Of a stretch of 64,000 nucleotides of DNA, positions 52,765-64,000 are shown in pieces. The notes under the pieces are model-generated. The model was not told where the DNA came from. It worked only from the letters and a program-made list of their open reading frames with translations, and did no database searches. Both the position numbers and the translations under genes were made by a program. Position 1 is the first letter of the stretch, and each line of letters opens with the position of its first letter. The stretch is taken from NCBI RefSeq assembly GCF_023065955.2, contig NW_026622874.1, forward strand, positions 24,981,772-25,045,771, read 5' to 3'. The DNA is from Ursus arctos (taxonomy: Eukaryota; Chordata; Mammalia; Carnivora; Ursidae).

Positions 52765-53037
52765 ACGCCAGCCCCAGCAAGTCCATCTAAGAAATTCCAC
52801 AGCCAAGACTTGGGTCTTTAAATCTGCCAGCACAGACGCATCCAAAGGTTGACAGAGAGGGAGGGGGGAGAGCGGTATTGAGGTTCCTGCGCAAACTGCA
52901 ACGCCCAAAATATCAAAATCAGAAGTCAATCCAACCGGAGAGGGACAAACGACTTCAAAGCTCCTGCGCTTGGGATGGAAGTTGAGCAGCATCCAGAGAG
53001 CAGCGAAGCCCGAGTGCCAGCATCCTGCCGGAGCGCT

Positions 53038-53061
53038 CGCCGCCGCCACCGCCGCCGCCTC
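53038..53061 (+). repeat. (CCG)n-like run in promoter island
   Basis: cgccgccgccaccgccgccgcc-type trinucleotide run with one interruption (partial spelling). Confidence 0.8.
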
Positions 53062-53365
53062 CCCGGATCAGCATGCAACAGCGATCCGCGGCTGCGCCGG
53101 GGCGAGGGCGGGAGCGGGAGCTGGCGGGCGGGCGAGCACTTGGGCGAGGGAGGAACAGGTTGCAGGCGAGCCTAGCGGTGGCCTGGCACGGGAGTTGTCC
53201 AAGGACCGAACTTCCTCCTGAACGACTCGGTTTCTTCTGCCACCCGGACAGCCCCACTCCGAGGAAGCAGAGGAGAATGTGGGGAAGGAAAGGGAAAGGC
53301 GAAGAGGGGAGAGCGAGCGGAGCGCAGAGGCGCAGCGAGGCGCGCGCCGGAGCGCCAGGAGAAGC

Positions 53366-53400
53366 GGGGGCGGGGCCGGCGAGGACAGGAGGGGCGGGGA
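53366..53400 (+). promoter_or_regulatory. Paired Sp1-type GC boxes
   Basis: gggggcgggg at 53366-53375 and ggggcgggga at 53391-53400, both matching the Sp/KLF GC-box consensus, inside the promoter CpG island about 1.15 kb upstream of the start codon. Confidence 0.5.
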
Positions 53401-55697
53401 TGGAGCCGGAAGGACCCCGGCCACCGCGGCTGCCGGGGCCTGGGAAGCGAGGCTGGTGTGGCTTATTGATTTATTTAGGCAGAGAGTAGGGGGCCACCGC
53501 TGCGAGGTCCAGCAAGGGTCACCTCTCCCCAAGTAACGCCGAGAGGAAAGAGGCGGGCGCAGCTGGCGGCGCGGCACAGTCCCCGCAAGAGAGCCGAGTC
53601 CAGGCCCGGCGGGGGCGCACACGCACGCGCGCACGCACTCGCGCCTTCCGTCCCCGCCGAGGCGCCCGCCGGTGCTGTGCCCCACGCAGTGCCTGCCCTG
53701 GAGGGTAGTCGAAGCCTTTGCGCCCTGCGCGCCGCGCACCGAGGGCCCGTCGCTGCTCCTCCTCACCTCACAGTCTCCAAGGAACGCTGCCCAGGGATTT
53801 CCGCGGAGAAGGCGGCACCCTCTCCCCATCTCCCCACTTAGCAACCCGCAGGCCCCGTGAGGCACGCTAGGACCTCTGGGGGCTCCGCACTCCGGTGTTG
53901 GTGCCAGCTCCGCGTGGGAGCTTCTGCCCTCCCCCTGCAAATGCGATCTGGGGCGGTCTCTTGGGTTCAGCTCTCGCGGAGCTCTGCGCATCCATTTCTG
54001 GAAGTGTGGTCCAGATACAGGGGCCGTAGATGGTGAGTTTGGGGCTAACACTACCTTTCTCAAAGTCTTAATCAGGGGGGTCCTCCCACCCCTATCTTTT
54101 ACCCACAGATCGGCTCCACTGACTTCCTCAAATCCACCCCATAAGTGAAGAAAAAAACTATTAGTATCTGAGCTACGTAGTGGGAAAGGTGGACTCCAAG
54201 ACCCCGGAAAGAGTCCCCAGGTTTAGCAACTAAGCCCTTCTCCACAGGTGACTCAGTGGTTTGAGCACAGGACCAGCTGCCCCTTTCCATTTCTACACTA
54301 GCTGGCGCACACTTTCCTCTCCTTTTTCTCATTGTAGCCTCAACACACAGCTCTATCCAAATCCTCCCCACCTGAGCAATGTTAGAGAAGGGGAAGGGGG
54401 CGGCTGAGGAAGGAAACAAAGAGAGTGACCAAAACCCGGAGGCTGGAAACCATGGGTGAGTGTGGCTGCACGTGTGTCAAAGGCAGTGTCTCTGTGTGCT
54501 GTGTGCGAGATTAACTGATGGGAAGGGTGATGACATCCGAGTGTGGCACATGTGTTCCTAAGCGTATGTGTCTGTGTGGGCAAGTGAGCACTGGCACAGG
54601 TCTGTGAGAGAAGGTATGTGAGCATATGTGTGAAGGGAAATCCTCTGGGTACTGGAAATCCAAAGGAATGGTGTCCGTGCTGCCTTTGGAACAGCATGTT
54701 GACCTTTTGATTCAGGGTAGCCCATTTCAGGCCAGCTTACTATTCAAGGTGTGTCCGCTCCAATTAGTATTTTGATTTCACATTACTGCCTTACTCTGTC
54801 ATTCTACCTTCCTTAACTGGAGGACCCTTTGCTGTCTGGACACCTAGTCAGAAGTGAAAGGGGAGGCAGTGCTATGAACCACGAAGTCCCATCAGCCTGT
54901 TTAGTCACAACACTTGCAAGTGGCTGTCTCAGTAACCCTGTAAAGTTTAGATTAGAAAGGGCTTGCAGAAGTGATCAAACCCATGCTTTCGGGCAGGACA
55001 ATAATCCATAGTACAAAATTCATTCAGATCAATCATCTGAAATATTTTTGAGCACCAGGCACTGTTGGCACTGAGGATGCCAAATGAACAAAACAGATGA
55101 TCAAAAAAAAAAAAAGTGTCCTCTTCTTGGATTAAATTAGGTTCTATAATCTTACCAGCCAGAATGCTTGATAGACCTCATTCTCACACTACAACTTCTT
55201 TTCTCTGGGTTCTAGCCTTAGCATGACTGTTGGTTCACGCTCAGAGGAAGCAGGGCTCTTTAAGCTTTACGTCCTGGAGGAGGTTCTTGGAAGATTTGAA
55301 ACCTCCAGATCTGGGTCTTCAATGCCACCCACTCAGCAGAGAGGCAGTACTAATTCCCTTTCCTCTCTCTACAATGTCCTGTGTTCTCTGTGGCTGTTGT
55401 AATTCTTTAGAGACCTAGGTTCCACAAGGCAGAATATTATACTTGGAAATGTGAAGACCCAGTGGAGTTGAGGCTTGCCTCCCTGAGGAGACAGGAATCA
55501 CAAATGCATGGGTTGGGAATAATGTAGACCATGCTGGAGAGTATGAGCACCTCTGTAGGGAAGTTATAAATGGGGAATTTGTAGCGGGCAGGGGGAAGCC
55601 CAAGAGGAAAGAAGCAAACATGATGGCATAAAAGTCTTTGGGAATGGACTTGATCTAAGGGCAGTAATGGTGGGAGGGAGGCGTACTCTCATATTCC

Positions 55698-55731
55698 TCC
55701 ACCACCACCACCACCACGAACACCACCCCCC
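55698..55731 (+). repeat. (CCA)n repeat
   Basis: Six or so cca units, then caccacccccc. Confidence 0.85.
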
Positions 55732-57634
55732 ACCCCATAGTCACAGCTCATCTCACCTTTGAGATCTACGAACATTTCTCATGCTCTCTAACGCCCACAT
55801 TCTCCTAGCCCCCAGAGGGCTAGAATTTTAATGACTGAAAAATATTTCATGTGTGTTCAACAGTTTTCAACTTACATAAACCTCACAACAAATCTCTAAG
55901 ATCGGCCTGGCAACCCATGTATTATGCCCTGATTTGATGGACAAATTACCAGAGTTTCAGAAGCCGTAAGTAATTTTCCCTGGGCTTCTAACAGATCTTC
56001 AGACTGCCACTTGATGGCTCTTTTTAATGCCCCGTCTAACCTCTTGTGGATGGTAATAATGTAATTCTAAATTGTTCATTGTCAAGAGAAGAAACTATAT
56101 AATCACGCTAAGCCTATGGGAATTCTATGCTTACCATCCTCAAATTGAATTTGATCAGTAGCCACACGCTCCTAGGACCATTGCTGGGAAGACACTAAAC
56201 TAGGGACACATGTACGGCCCTCAAGATCCAGGAGGATCCTTAGAAAAAACCTGAGGTGAGGTCATTGCCATAATGCTCTTCGTAAGGGAACTTGGTGGGC
56301 ATTCTCCTTACAGTGTCCCTCCTTCCAATGTCTTCTTAAAGACCCACATATGGAAATGTGGAAATCAGCATTTGGTCATAACTCTGATTGGAAACCGGTT
56401 TCCTAAAATCCCTTTCCACCCATGAGGGACAGTAGCCATATTTCCCTGTTGTCAGAGCACCATCTACTGGTCACTTGTGAGCACGTCGCTGTGAGCCCAG
56501 TACCTGGCAGCCCAGCACCCCCAGCACACCTCACAACCTAGGCATGCCTAAAGAGGTGACTTCTTGTCACCAGCTCTTTACTCCCCTGTGGGAATTTGTT
56601 GAGGTCCAAGCCCCAAATTTCACCACAATGCAACCATCCCATCTCACAGTACTTGGAAAGTACAGCCGCACACACTGGGCCTAAGGTCAACATGCTGCAT
56701 GCACACACAGTTAATATGGTGCTGCTAAATGTTTTTCTGAGTGCATGCTTTTCTGCAAGCAGTGACCTGCAAACTAGAAACCCAAAAGGACTGACGAAGC
56801 AAGTGAAAAACCTGCCTAGATTAATCCCATCTAGATGGTTTAATGTCAAAGCTTTCACCCTGTAGCCCCTCAACTCCAGTGTACCATCCAAAATGTAAGC
56901 AGGAGGGAAGGTGACTGGTACAGGGTATCTCCAGTCTCCTTTGGAAAAGGAATGAAACCAGTTGGCTGAACTCCCCCAGACCAGGAAGGCGATGGGAGTT
57001 TGTACTAAGCTGGATAGACAGGAGCGGCATGAGTGGAGAAGTATTTATCCTATTCCCCTCATTCATAAAGCTCTTCCCAGATCTGTCAGGCCTTGGGCCA
57101 TCTCTGCGTGAGATTTCAGCCCATCACTGCAGAGTCTGCAAACCTAGCCTCATCGAAAAAGCATGTGCCCCTCCCACCAGCCCAGCTTCCTCATTCCTCC
57201 CTCCCCCACTGCCAGTTACACTCAGATAGTTTATGGTTAAGCTATCAGAGCCCCTTTTGTTCTATTTTCCCCCGTTGAGCTTTTCCAAGAAATAGACTCT
57301 TATGCAAAGCAGTACTCTAAGGAACATAATGCAGAGAGGATTTGGGAGTGGGTTCTTAAGAAAAAAGTTGGCAGGAGACCATGTGCAAATTCACTGCAGA
57401 GCAGAGGAGCATTATGGCGGTGCAGACATCTTAAGAATCTGGTGGCTTCCACAATACCTTACAGCCCTTACTTGGGTGAAAACATAACTTTACATCCTTA
57501 TGTAATGTCCATCCCTAGAAGCAGCATTTCTCAAACCTATGCCTGAGAAACCCCACAGCTCTAACACTCTACCAGCTAACTATAGATGTGCAAATTTTGC
57601 TTAAAAAATGTTTTTAAAACCATTCATTTATGAC

Positions 57635-57815
57635 AACTCAATATTTCCTGGGTGCCAACTGTGATAATGTTATCTCACTGCATCTTTGCTGCAGGACTGT
57701 GAGGCACATTCTATTAGCTGAGGTGCAAAGGGTCAGGGACTTGTCCAAGTGCACAGAGGTAGGAAATAGCAGACCTGGATCTCCTGATAATAAGGTCAGG
57801 ACTCTAGACAATCTG
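57635..57815 (-). mobile_element. MIR-like fragment, reverse
   Basis: ctgaggtgcaaagggtcagg, ttgtccaagtgcacagaggt and tagcagacctggatctcc: MIR complement. Confidence 0.6.
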
Positions 57816-58662
57816 TGGCCATTATTAGCATGCTGCTTGTCAAAATAATGTTTTCCTTGCCTAAGAGTCCAGTCATAGGCATGATCAGGCATGACCCTGA
57901 GCCAGAAAGCCTCCCAAACGGTTAAATTTCTAAGAAAGCACACCACCTGTCTCTGGGCTCTTAGGAAGATTCAGTTAGTTAATATGTGTAAAGCTCTTAG
58001 AATAGTACCTGGCATATAACAAGCCCTACATACATGTTTGTTAAATACATTTCAGTAGTGGTAGCTGTGACCACAGTACCACGTAGCAAACCATGTATCT
58101 GGCAGCTTTCTGTTTCTGAAAGCAGAAGGCAAAAGTGCAGCCCAGAGATGACTTTGGTGTGTACGGGGTGGACAGAGAAGCAGAGAAATAGAAGTGTCTG
58201 AGACTTGGTCAGAAAGACAAATGGGGGAAAAGAGAAAAGAAAGAAAAACATTAGAGACTACAGTCCAAAGAGCCCAAAGACCTTGGTACCTGGGAGAGAT
58301 GCATGTTTGTTTACTTATTCATTCATTCATAAGCCCATTTCATGAATACTCATTAAACCCTTTTAATGTGCCAGGCATTTTTCTCAAGATTCTGAGGCTC
58401 AAGGATAAATTAGACAAGGTCACAGCCTCTGAGAGCATAAACGTGAAGAGAGAAGAGGGGGAAAACATAGCCATAGAGGGCTCAGATACAACGCAGAAGG
58501 TAATGTGAGCCAGAACAGTGTGCACAGTAGGGGGGAGAACACAGAAGGGAGAGATCCCCTCTGGCTAAAAGCAGCCAGGAAAAGAAAAGAATTAGGGAGA
58601 TCCTTTGGAAGAGAGGGCACCAGAGGTGGGGAGAAGCAGTGTGGAACAGCAGCATGGAACAC

Positions 58663-58709
58663 GAATGCCCGGGCTGTGGAGGGAATGCCCGGACTGTGGA
58701 GGGAATGCC
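58663..58709 (+). repeat. 20-bp tandem repeat, 2.3 copies
   Basis: gaatgcccgggctgtggagg at 58663-58682, the same with one G-to-A change at 58683-58702, then gaatgcc. Confidence 0.93.
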
Positions 58710-59889
58710 ATGGGACTCACTAACCAGACAGCATGTTTATTGAGTTTCAGTGTATCTAGGATCATAAAAATTCTAGTATTACCACTTTTTTTTCCCTATA
58801 AGATAAGGTCACTCTTCAGCGTGGACAAAAGTCAAATATATTCAGCCTAACAAACATTAACCCTTATTAGGAAAGTCCTTTTGGAGCTTCAATGTTTAGC
58901 CCCAGACATCAAAGTATCCTTGCCCCATTACTGCAGCTCAACACCCATCCTCTGGGTCCAGCCTTGCTTCCTGGTCAAGGCCAAGTGCTGGGGGACGACT
59001 CCGCAGAGCTCCAGCTCTGACTGGTGGGGGGTGAGCAGAGGATGCCTCAATATCTAAGGGTGAGAACAACCGACAGAAGCACACCCATCCATCCGCCCCC
59101 TTGGCCTCTTGGCTCAGAAAACAAAATACAGCCCACACATTGTAAAGCTTGCTCAGCCTGGGTGGGTTCGGTCTGATTCATTCATTCAGCAAACATAAAA
59201 TGAGCACCTTCCATGTGTCAGGCATGATGTTAGGTGCTAGAGCAAAGGAGGCATACCCAGGGTGAGAAGGTGCCTGAGCTATGACCTGAACTTGTGGGTC
59301 TTAATCCATTCCCCACACTTCACTCTTGAAGACAGTGTCCCAATAGCAGGAAAAGCAGCTCACAGCTGAAACAAAGCCTAGAGGATCCCTAAAGGCCCGG
59401 AGACGGGAACTCAATCCCACCACACCCACCAGTCTTGTCTCTTACAGGACTCTTTGGGTTGGAATCATCAGCAGATTAAGCCACCACCTGTCCATCACCA
59501 CACCCTTTCTCTCCCACTCTCTCCTACACTGAGCAGCTGGTTACACCCACCTGGTATAAAATAATCAGAGTGAATAAGGCATTCCCATATGATATGGACT
59601 TAAGGCCAGTTTTGAAATGTGCACCTGGGCAGGCCATGTGCTGGTTCTGCCCCTTCCACTCTCCTAAAACTGCACTAAGACCTCCACTGACCTCCAGTGG
59701 TCCTTGTTCCCCCCCTCCTTTTTTTCCTAAACTACTCTGCAGCATCTGGCCCCACTGACCTCCCCTCCCTCTCAGAGTTCCCCTCTCTTAGCATCCCACC
59801 TCCCAGTTTCTCACTGTTTCCTTCTCTTGCTCCTTTTATTCCCCCTCTTTATTGTGGAAGTACATCATGGGGCTGTTCTGAAGCCCTGA

Positions 59890-60600
59890 ATCTTCTCGGA
59901 CATTTTTCCTTTCAGGGTCATATCCTTACCCACACTTTCAACTATCCCCCCCACCTCCACCGCCAGCTTCCACATCTAGTCTCAGCCTCACTTTTCCACC
60001 TCCTTTCCAGATCCAAATGCCCAACTAAACTCAAACTCAGCGTGCTTCTACTGAGGTGACATCATTCTCCCTTGTCAATCACTTAATTTCAGTGTTTCCT
60101 TGCTGCCTAAATAACGGCCAAACTCCTTAGCCTGACAATCTGAATTTCCAACACCATCTTCCCATGTACCATAGTATCAACAAAGTTATAACATGTCACA
60201 CCCACTCCTGCCTCAGAACTCTTGCTCAGAGCACCTGATTCAGACTGACCCAAGAACATCCTTCCTCTTTTCTGCTTCTCTAACTCCTAGGTGTCCTTCA
60301 AGGTGTGGCTCAGTTCAATTCTGCCTCCTCCATGAAGCCTTCCATAACCTCTTCAATTCTATCTGTGATCTCTGCCTCCTATAAACCCACAGAACTTCGT
60401 GTCATTCATATAGCACCTTGTTTACTGTCATTGTTGTCATGGGTATAACTTCACCACTAAATTCCTATTTTCAGTCATGTCTGCCTTGTCTTCTTCACAA
60501 TGGTATAAACTTCTCAAGTGCAAAGGACATATCTTTCCCTTTGTTGTATTACCTAGAGTGCCTGCATTATGTTATAGCAGGCCTTTACTAAATACATCAT
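59890..60600 (+). mobile_element. LINE-2 3' relic, long
   Basis: tccttcaaggtgtggctcag, ctcctccatgaagccttcca, agcaccttgtttactgtca and aagtgcaaaggacatatct appear in L2 order over about 0.7 kb. Confidence 0.75.
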
Positions 60601-61536
60601 CCATGAATGAAACATGGAGTCTCCTGCAACTTTTTATGGTGAAAAAGAGTTTTAGCATCAACTGGTTAGCTGGTTCCTGTCAGAGGGGCTGCCCTTCCCC
60701 TAACACATTCTAGAAGGCTCTAACTCTGAGTCTCTGCTCTGTTTTCAGCTGTTTCCAGCTGTTCTTTCTGGGTTGAATGTGTATCCTCCCCTTTATAGCA
60801 AGAAAGAATGCCTCCCTCTCCTGTAGGACATCAGGTGACTCTAACTCAGGAACTGTACCAGCACAATAACAACCTCACCCTCATTTTATCAATCATCAAA
60901 TTATAGGGTTCATTCTCGTATGAGGAGTATCTTCTGCTCTTTAAAAATATAATTGAAATAAGATTTGGGAAATCACCTATTTAAAAAAAAAAGACATTCA
61001 GACCCCCACATAAAGAATATTTTCAGATCTCTTTCCACAGAATATAAAACACAGAAGAATAAACTTCTACTTCAAAAAAAAAATCAACTATAGTCTTAAA
61101 CTGGTTCTATAGCTTCTCTCTACAAAAGGCAAATGTTATCATCAAACTTCTTCCCTTTACAAAGAATTACATGGAGAAGAGACACACACACACACTTTTG
61201 CCTATGTGCAAAGACACACACTCAATTCTGATCTGATCTCAAGTTCTGCCAGCCAACTGTATAAACATATAAAGTAATCTTCCTATGCTGTTGGAAGCTT
61301 TCAGACAGGCCTAATACACTATATTTAAATGGGAAGAATTACAAGCTCTTTTGAAATTTATAAATATTCCTAATGTGCCATTTAAACATGGGAAAGGTAG
61401 AAATTTAATTCTCAATCAAAAGAGAGAATTTCTGAAATACTTCTAAGAAGCTCAACAAGCCAACTCCTTGGACGCACACACACACACATAAACGCACTCA
61501 TAATACAGTCCTTTCCATTAGAGACTGGGTTCTGGG

Positions 61537-61570
61537 TTTGTTTGTTTGTTTGTTTGTTGTTTGTTTTTTA
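61537..61570 (+). repeat. (GTTT)n microsatellite
   Basis: Repeated gttt units, slightly interrupted at the end. Two short (CA)n runs lie nearby at 61181-61195 and 61475-61490. Confidence 0.85.
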
Positions 61571-61854
61571 CATAATCCTCCATCACTCAGTCACATTCTT
61601 CAAAAAACTTCTGCCAGATCTGAAGTAGTCAAGTATTATTAGTATAATAACCCAAAGCTTCCTATTATGCTATTTTTCCTTTGTTAAAATAATCTCTCTT
61701 CTCCAGTAGGTCATGGTTTGATATTGCAAATTCCAGGACTATAAAAAAACCAAGAGAAAAATGGATATGCATCAAACAAATAAAGAATAATTACCAAAAA
61801 AAGTATAGGCAATTTGGTTAATAATATTAATTGTAATGGGTATTAAATACTTAT

Positions 61855-62075
61855 TATTTAATAATAAGGCACTGCACTAAGCCCTTTACTTTCCTTATTT
61901 CTGAGAATAATCTGTGTGGTAAGTACTATTATAATCAACATTTTACAGATAAGAAAAGCAAAATTAAAAGAAACTAAATAATTTCCGAAGGTCAGAGAGG
62001 TGGTAAATGACATAGCAAATGGTCAGCCCTAGGTCTGACTCCAAAATCCATTATCTTAACCATCACAGTGTAGAG
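61855..62075 (-). mobile_element. MIR element, reverse
   Basis: aaggcactgcactaagccct, attttacagataagaaaagc, ccgaaggtcagagaggtgg: MIR complement. Confidence 0.72.
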
Positions 62076-63564
62076 CTTCTCACTGATACGATTAATAGAG
62101 ATTTGGGCTAGTTACTTTATTTCCTGACCACTCTACGGTTCCAAGATGTAAGAAAATGTCCAGATACTACAGCAGGTGCCAGGGCGGGGGGACTCAAAAT
62201 AAGCAAGTCAGGAGAGTGCGAGACAAGACTTACACCTCAGTCCTTTTGGGTTTATGATTGTGTGTGCAAAAATGACAACAATAATGCCTGCCCTCTACAT
62301 CTCAGGAGAATATTGATACACCAACTGGGACGACAGATTCGCAAGTGCATCGTGCGCCAATATGGGCTGGTGTTACTAGTCTGACCTGCTGCTGCAGTCC
62401 CCCATTGCAGCATGGGCCATGCCAAGGAGAACTGAGTCTGACGTCGAAACTGTTTAAACTCTTCAAAACTTCTTAAAAATCCAAAAGGTATGTTATTGTG
62501 CACAATTTACTCACGATGAACATGGTTTTTACACACCATTTGCTTGTTTCTCAATGAATGGCCAAATCTACCCCAAAATGCCCCAGTCCCTGAGCTCCCT
62601 GGTGGGTCTGTCTCAGGCAACTATCTGGAAAAGCTGGAGGGGTCAGTAAGGGAGGAAAGAAAGGGAGGAAGAGATGGTGTTCAGCAGCAGAAAGGGAGGG
62701 TCTGCTTCACTGCAGACCCCAATATTAGCCAGGGTTCTGTGCTCAGTGAATCCAGGGGTGGCACGATACCTACCATTCAGGAATATCGATCCTGATTATT
62801 AGGTATGGTTTTCATTTTTTTATGAAAACTTCTGCTGCCAATGCATGCCACTAAAAGACTCAGCAAATTTAAATCCTCCTGCCTCTCAAACTTGTTTTCT
62901 TGCCTGCACTCCAGCAGGTAAGACACCCACAGACTCACAGTGCTCCGGGCTGTAGAATTCACAGGAGTCTATAATGTTCGGGTTATTTTTAAACTTTCAG
63001 GCCACTTTCCCTCTCCACGAACAGCAGGCCTGCCATTTAGAACAGTGTTTAACCCACACCCCACCTGCTTTGAAACTTTAGCTCTTTGTGTTAAAAGAAA
63101 AGAAGCAATCCTTCAAGCTTGTATGTGTGCACACGCGCGTTCACACACATGTGCCCCTAAAACCTGATGATAGTCAGCAGCTTGCTGGGCTGAAAGACCC
63201 AGCTTCCCAAATGATGTTGAGATGGTGAAGCGTCTGTGTGTGTGAAAATGCTTTGTAAACTTAGATTGTCACACCACTGTGGGTGGTGTCGTTGTTATAT
63301 TTACAGGGACAGACAACAGGCATTACAGGGATGTCAAAAGACAGCTTCCTCCTTCCAAAAGGGAATTATACCAGAACAATCAAAGCATTCAAGGCCCTTC
63401 ATAGGTATCCAGACAGGAGCTGGCTAATGGCAGTTAGGTACTGATTTTCTTCAAATTAAGTACTTTTTTAAAAGAGTGGAAAACACGGGGAGAAAGGGAA
63501 AGGAATTCTGAAAATTATTCAACAGAAAAACAAAAGAAAGTTTCAAAGCAGTGACAATAACTAA

Positions 63565-63775
63565 CGATTGCGGGAGGCCTGGCAAAGCACTGTGTACATG
63601 CTACCCCACTTGATCATGCGAGAATCCTATGACTTAGGTATGTTTAGCTTCAACCACTTTTCAGATGAGGCAACTGAGATCCGAGAAGCCTGAAGTCTCT
63701 AAACCAGGATCACACAGCGAGTGAGTGGCAGAGCTAGACCTGGAACCTGGTTCTGCCTAACGCCGGATGTTACAC
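63565..63775 (-). mobile_element. MIR element, reverse
   Basis: cttttcagatgaggcaactg, ggatcacacagcgagtgagt, ggcagagctagacctggaac: MIR complement. Confidence 0.75.
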
Positions 63776-64000
63776 CTTCCCACTACACCTCACGGGAAGA
63801 GACAAAGCTGAAGGAACCAGCATGGCCTGGCCCCTGAGGCTGGACAGGAATGGCTGCAAGGGCCCATAGTAAAGGAGTGTAGAGTCGCTCCGGAGTCAGT
63901 AAGGATCAAGCCCTGGGCACAGAGTCTCCTCCACAGCCAAACATAAAAGGATGAACAGTCCCTTTCCCTGGAAACCACAGGCTCTGCATGAGCTACAAAC

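Larger units (their letters stand above)
53961..64000. other. Upstream flank of CACNA1E, no gene recognised
   Basis: Beyond the CpG island the sequence is AT-richer and holds MIR/L2 relics (about 55.0, 57.6, 58.3, 59.2, 59.9-60.6, 61.85, 63.57 kb) and microsatellites. In human, the next upstream gene (IER5) is far away, as I recall, so an empty flank is expected. Confidence 0.7.

Noticed and set aside
53073..53489. 138-codon open frame on the plus strand in the same island
   Set aside because: Same GC-rich composition effect, with no recognisable domain and no splice context.
53068..54063. 331-codon open frame on the minus strand across the promoter CpG island
   Set aside because: It starts at TTG, is dominated by low-complexity proline, alanine, serine and arginine typical of GC-rich islands, and shows no domain. 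Stops are simply rare in such sequence.

Overview
This is a mammalian genomic window, almost certainly from a caniform carnivore. It carries many tRNA-Lys-derived CAN-SINE (SINEC) copies and a young carnivore LINE-1. The SINE subfamily and the L1 3' end look ursid (bear or panda), but that assignment is an inference from recalled consensus sequences.

The only protein-coding gene I can support is the 5' end of CACNA1E (CaV2.3, the R-type calcium channel alpha-1E subunit), on the minus strand. Exon 1 (CDS 51952-52217), exon 2 (25523-25628) and exon 3 (24544-24683) encode the first 170 residues: the cytoplasmic N-terminus, IS1, IS2 and the start of IS3. Exon lengths of 106 and 140 nt and all reading phases fit the CaV channel family. 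Intron 1 (26.3 kb) is a U12-type AT-AC intron with a textbook donor and branch site. Intron 2 is 839 nt. Intron 3 runs off the left edge and is at least 24.5 kb.

Layout, left to right: 1-24543 is intron 3, rich in L1, SINEC, MIR and L2. 24544-25628 holds exons 3 and 2. 25629-51951 is intron 1, with SINEC, MIR, MER5A-type DNA transposons, an old CR1/L3-like LINE relic and a CpG-rich patch at about 49.8-50.1 kb containing a strong REST/NRSF (RE1)-like site. 51952-53960 is exon 1 inside a promoter CpG island with GC boxes, a G-quadruplex motif and short upstream ORFs. 53961-64000 is upstream flank with ancient repeats and no recognised gene.

The most interesting items are the minor-spliceosome first intron, the intronic CpG patch with its RE1-like site, the structured promoter/5' leader, and nested young retroposons with exact target-site duplications. 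I found no CRISPR array, RNA gene, LTR retrovirus or intact mobile element.
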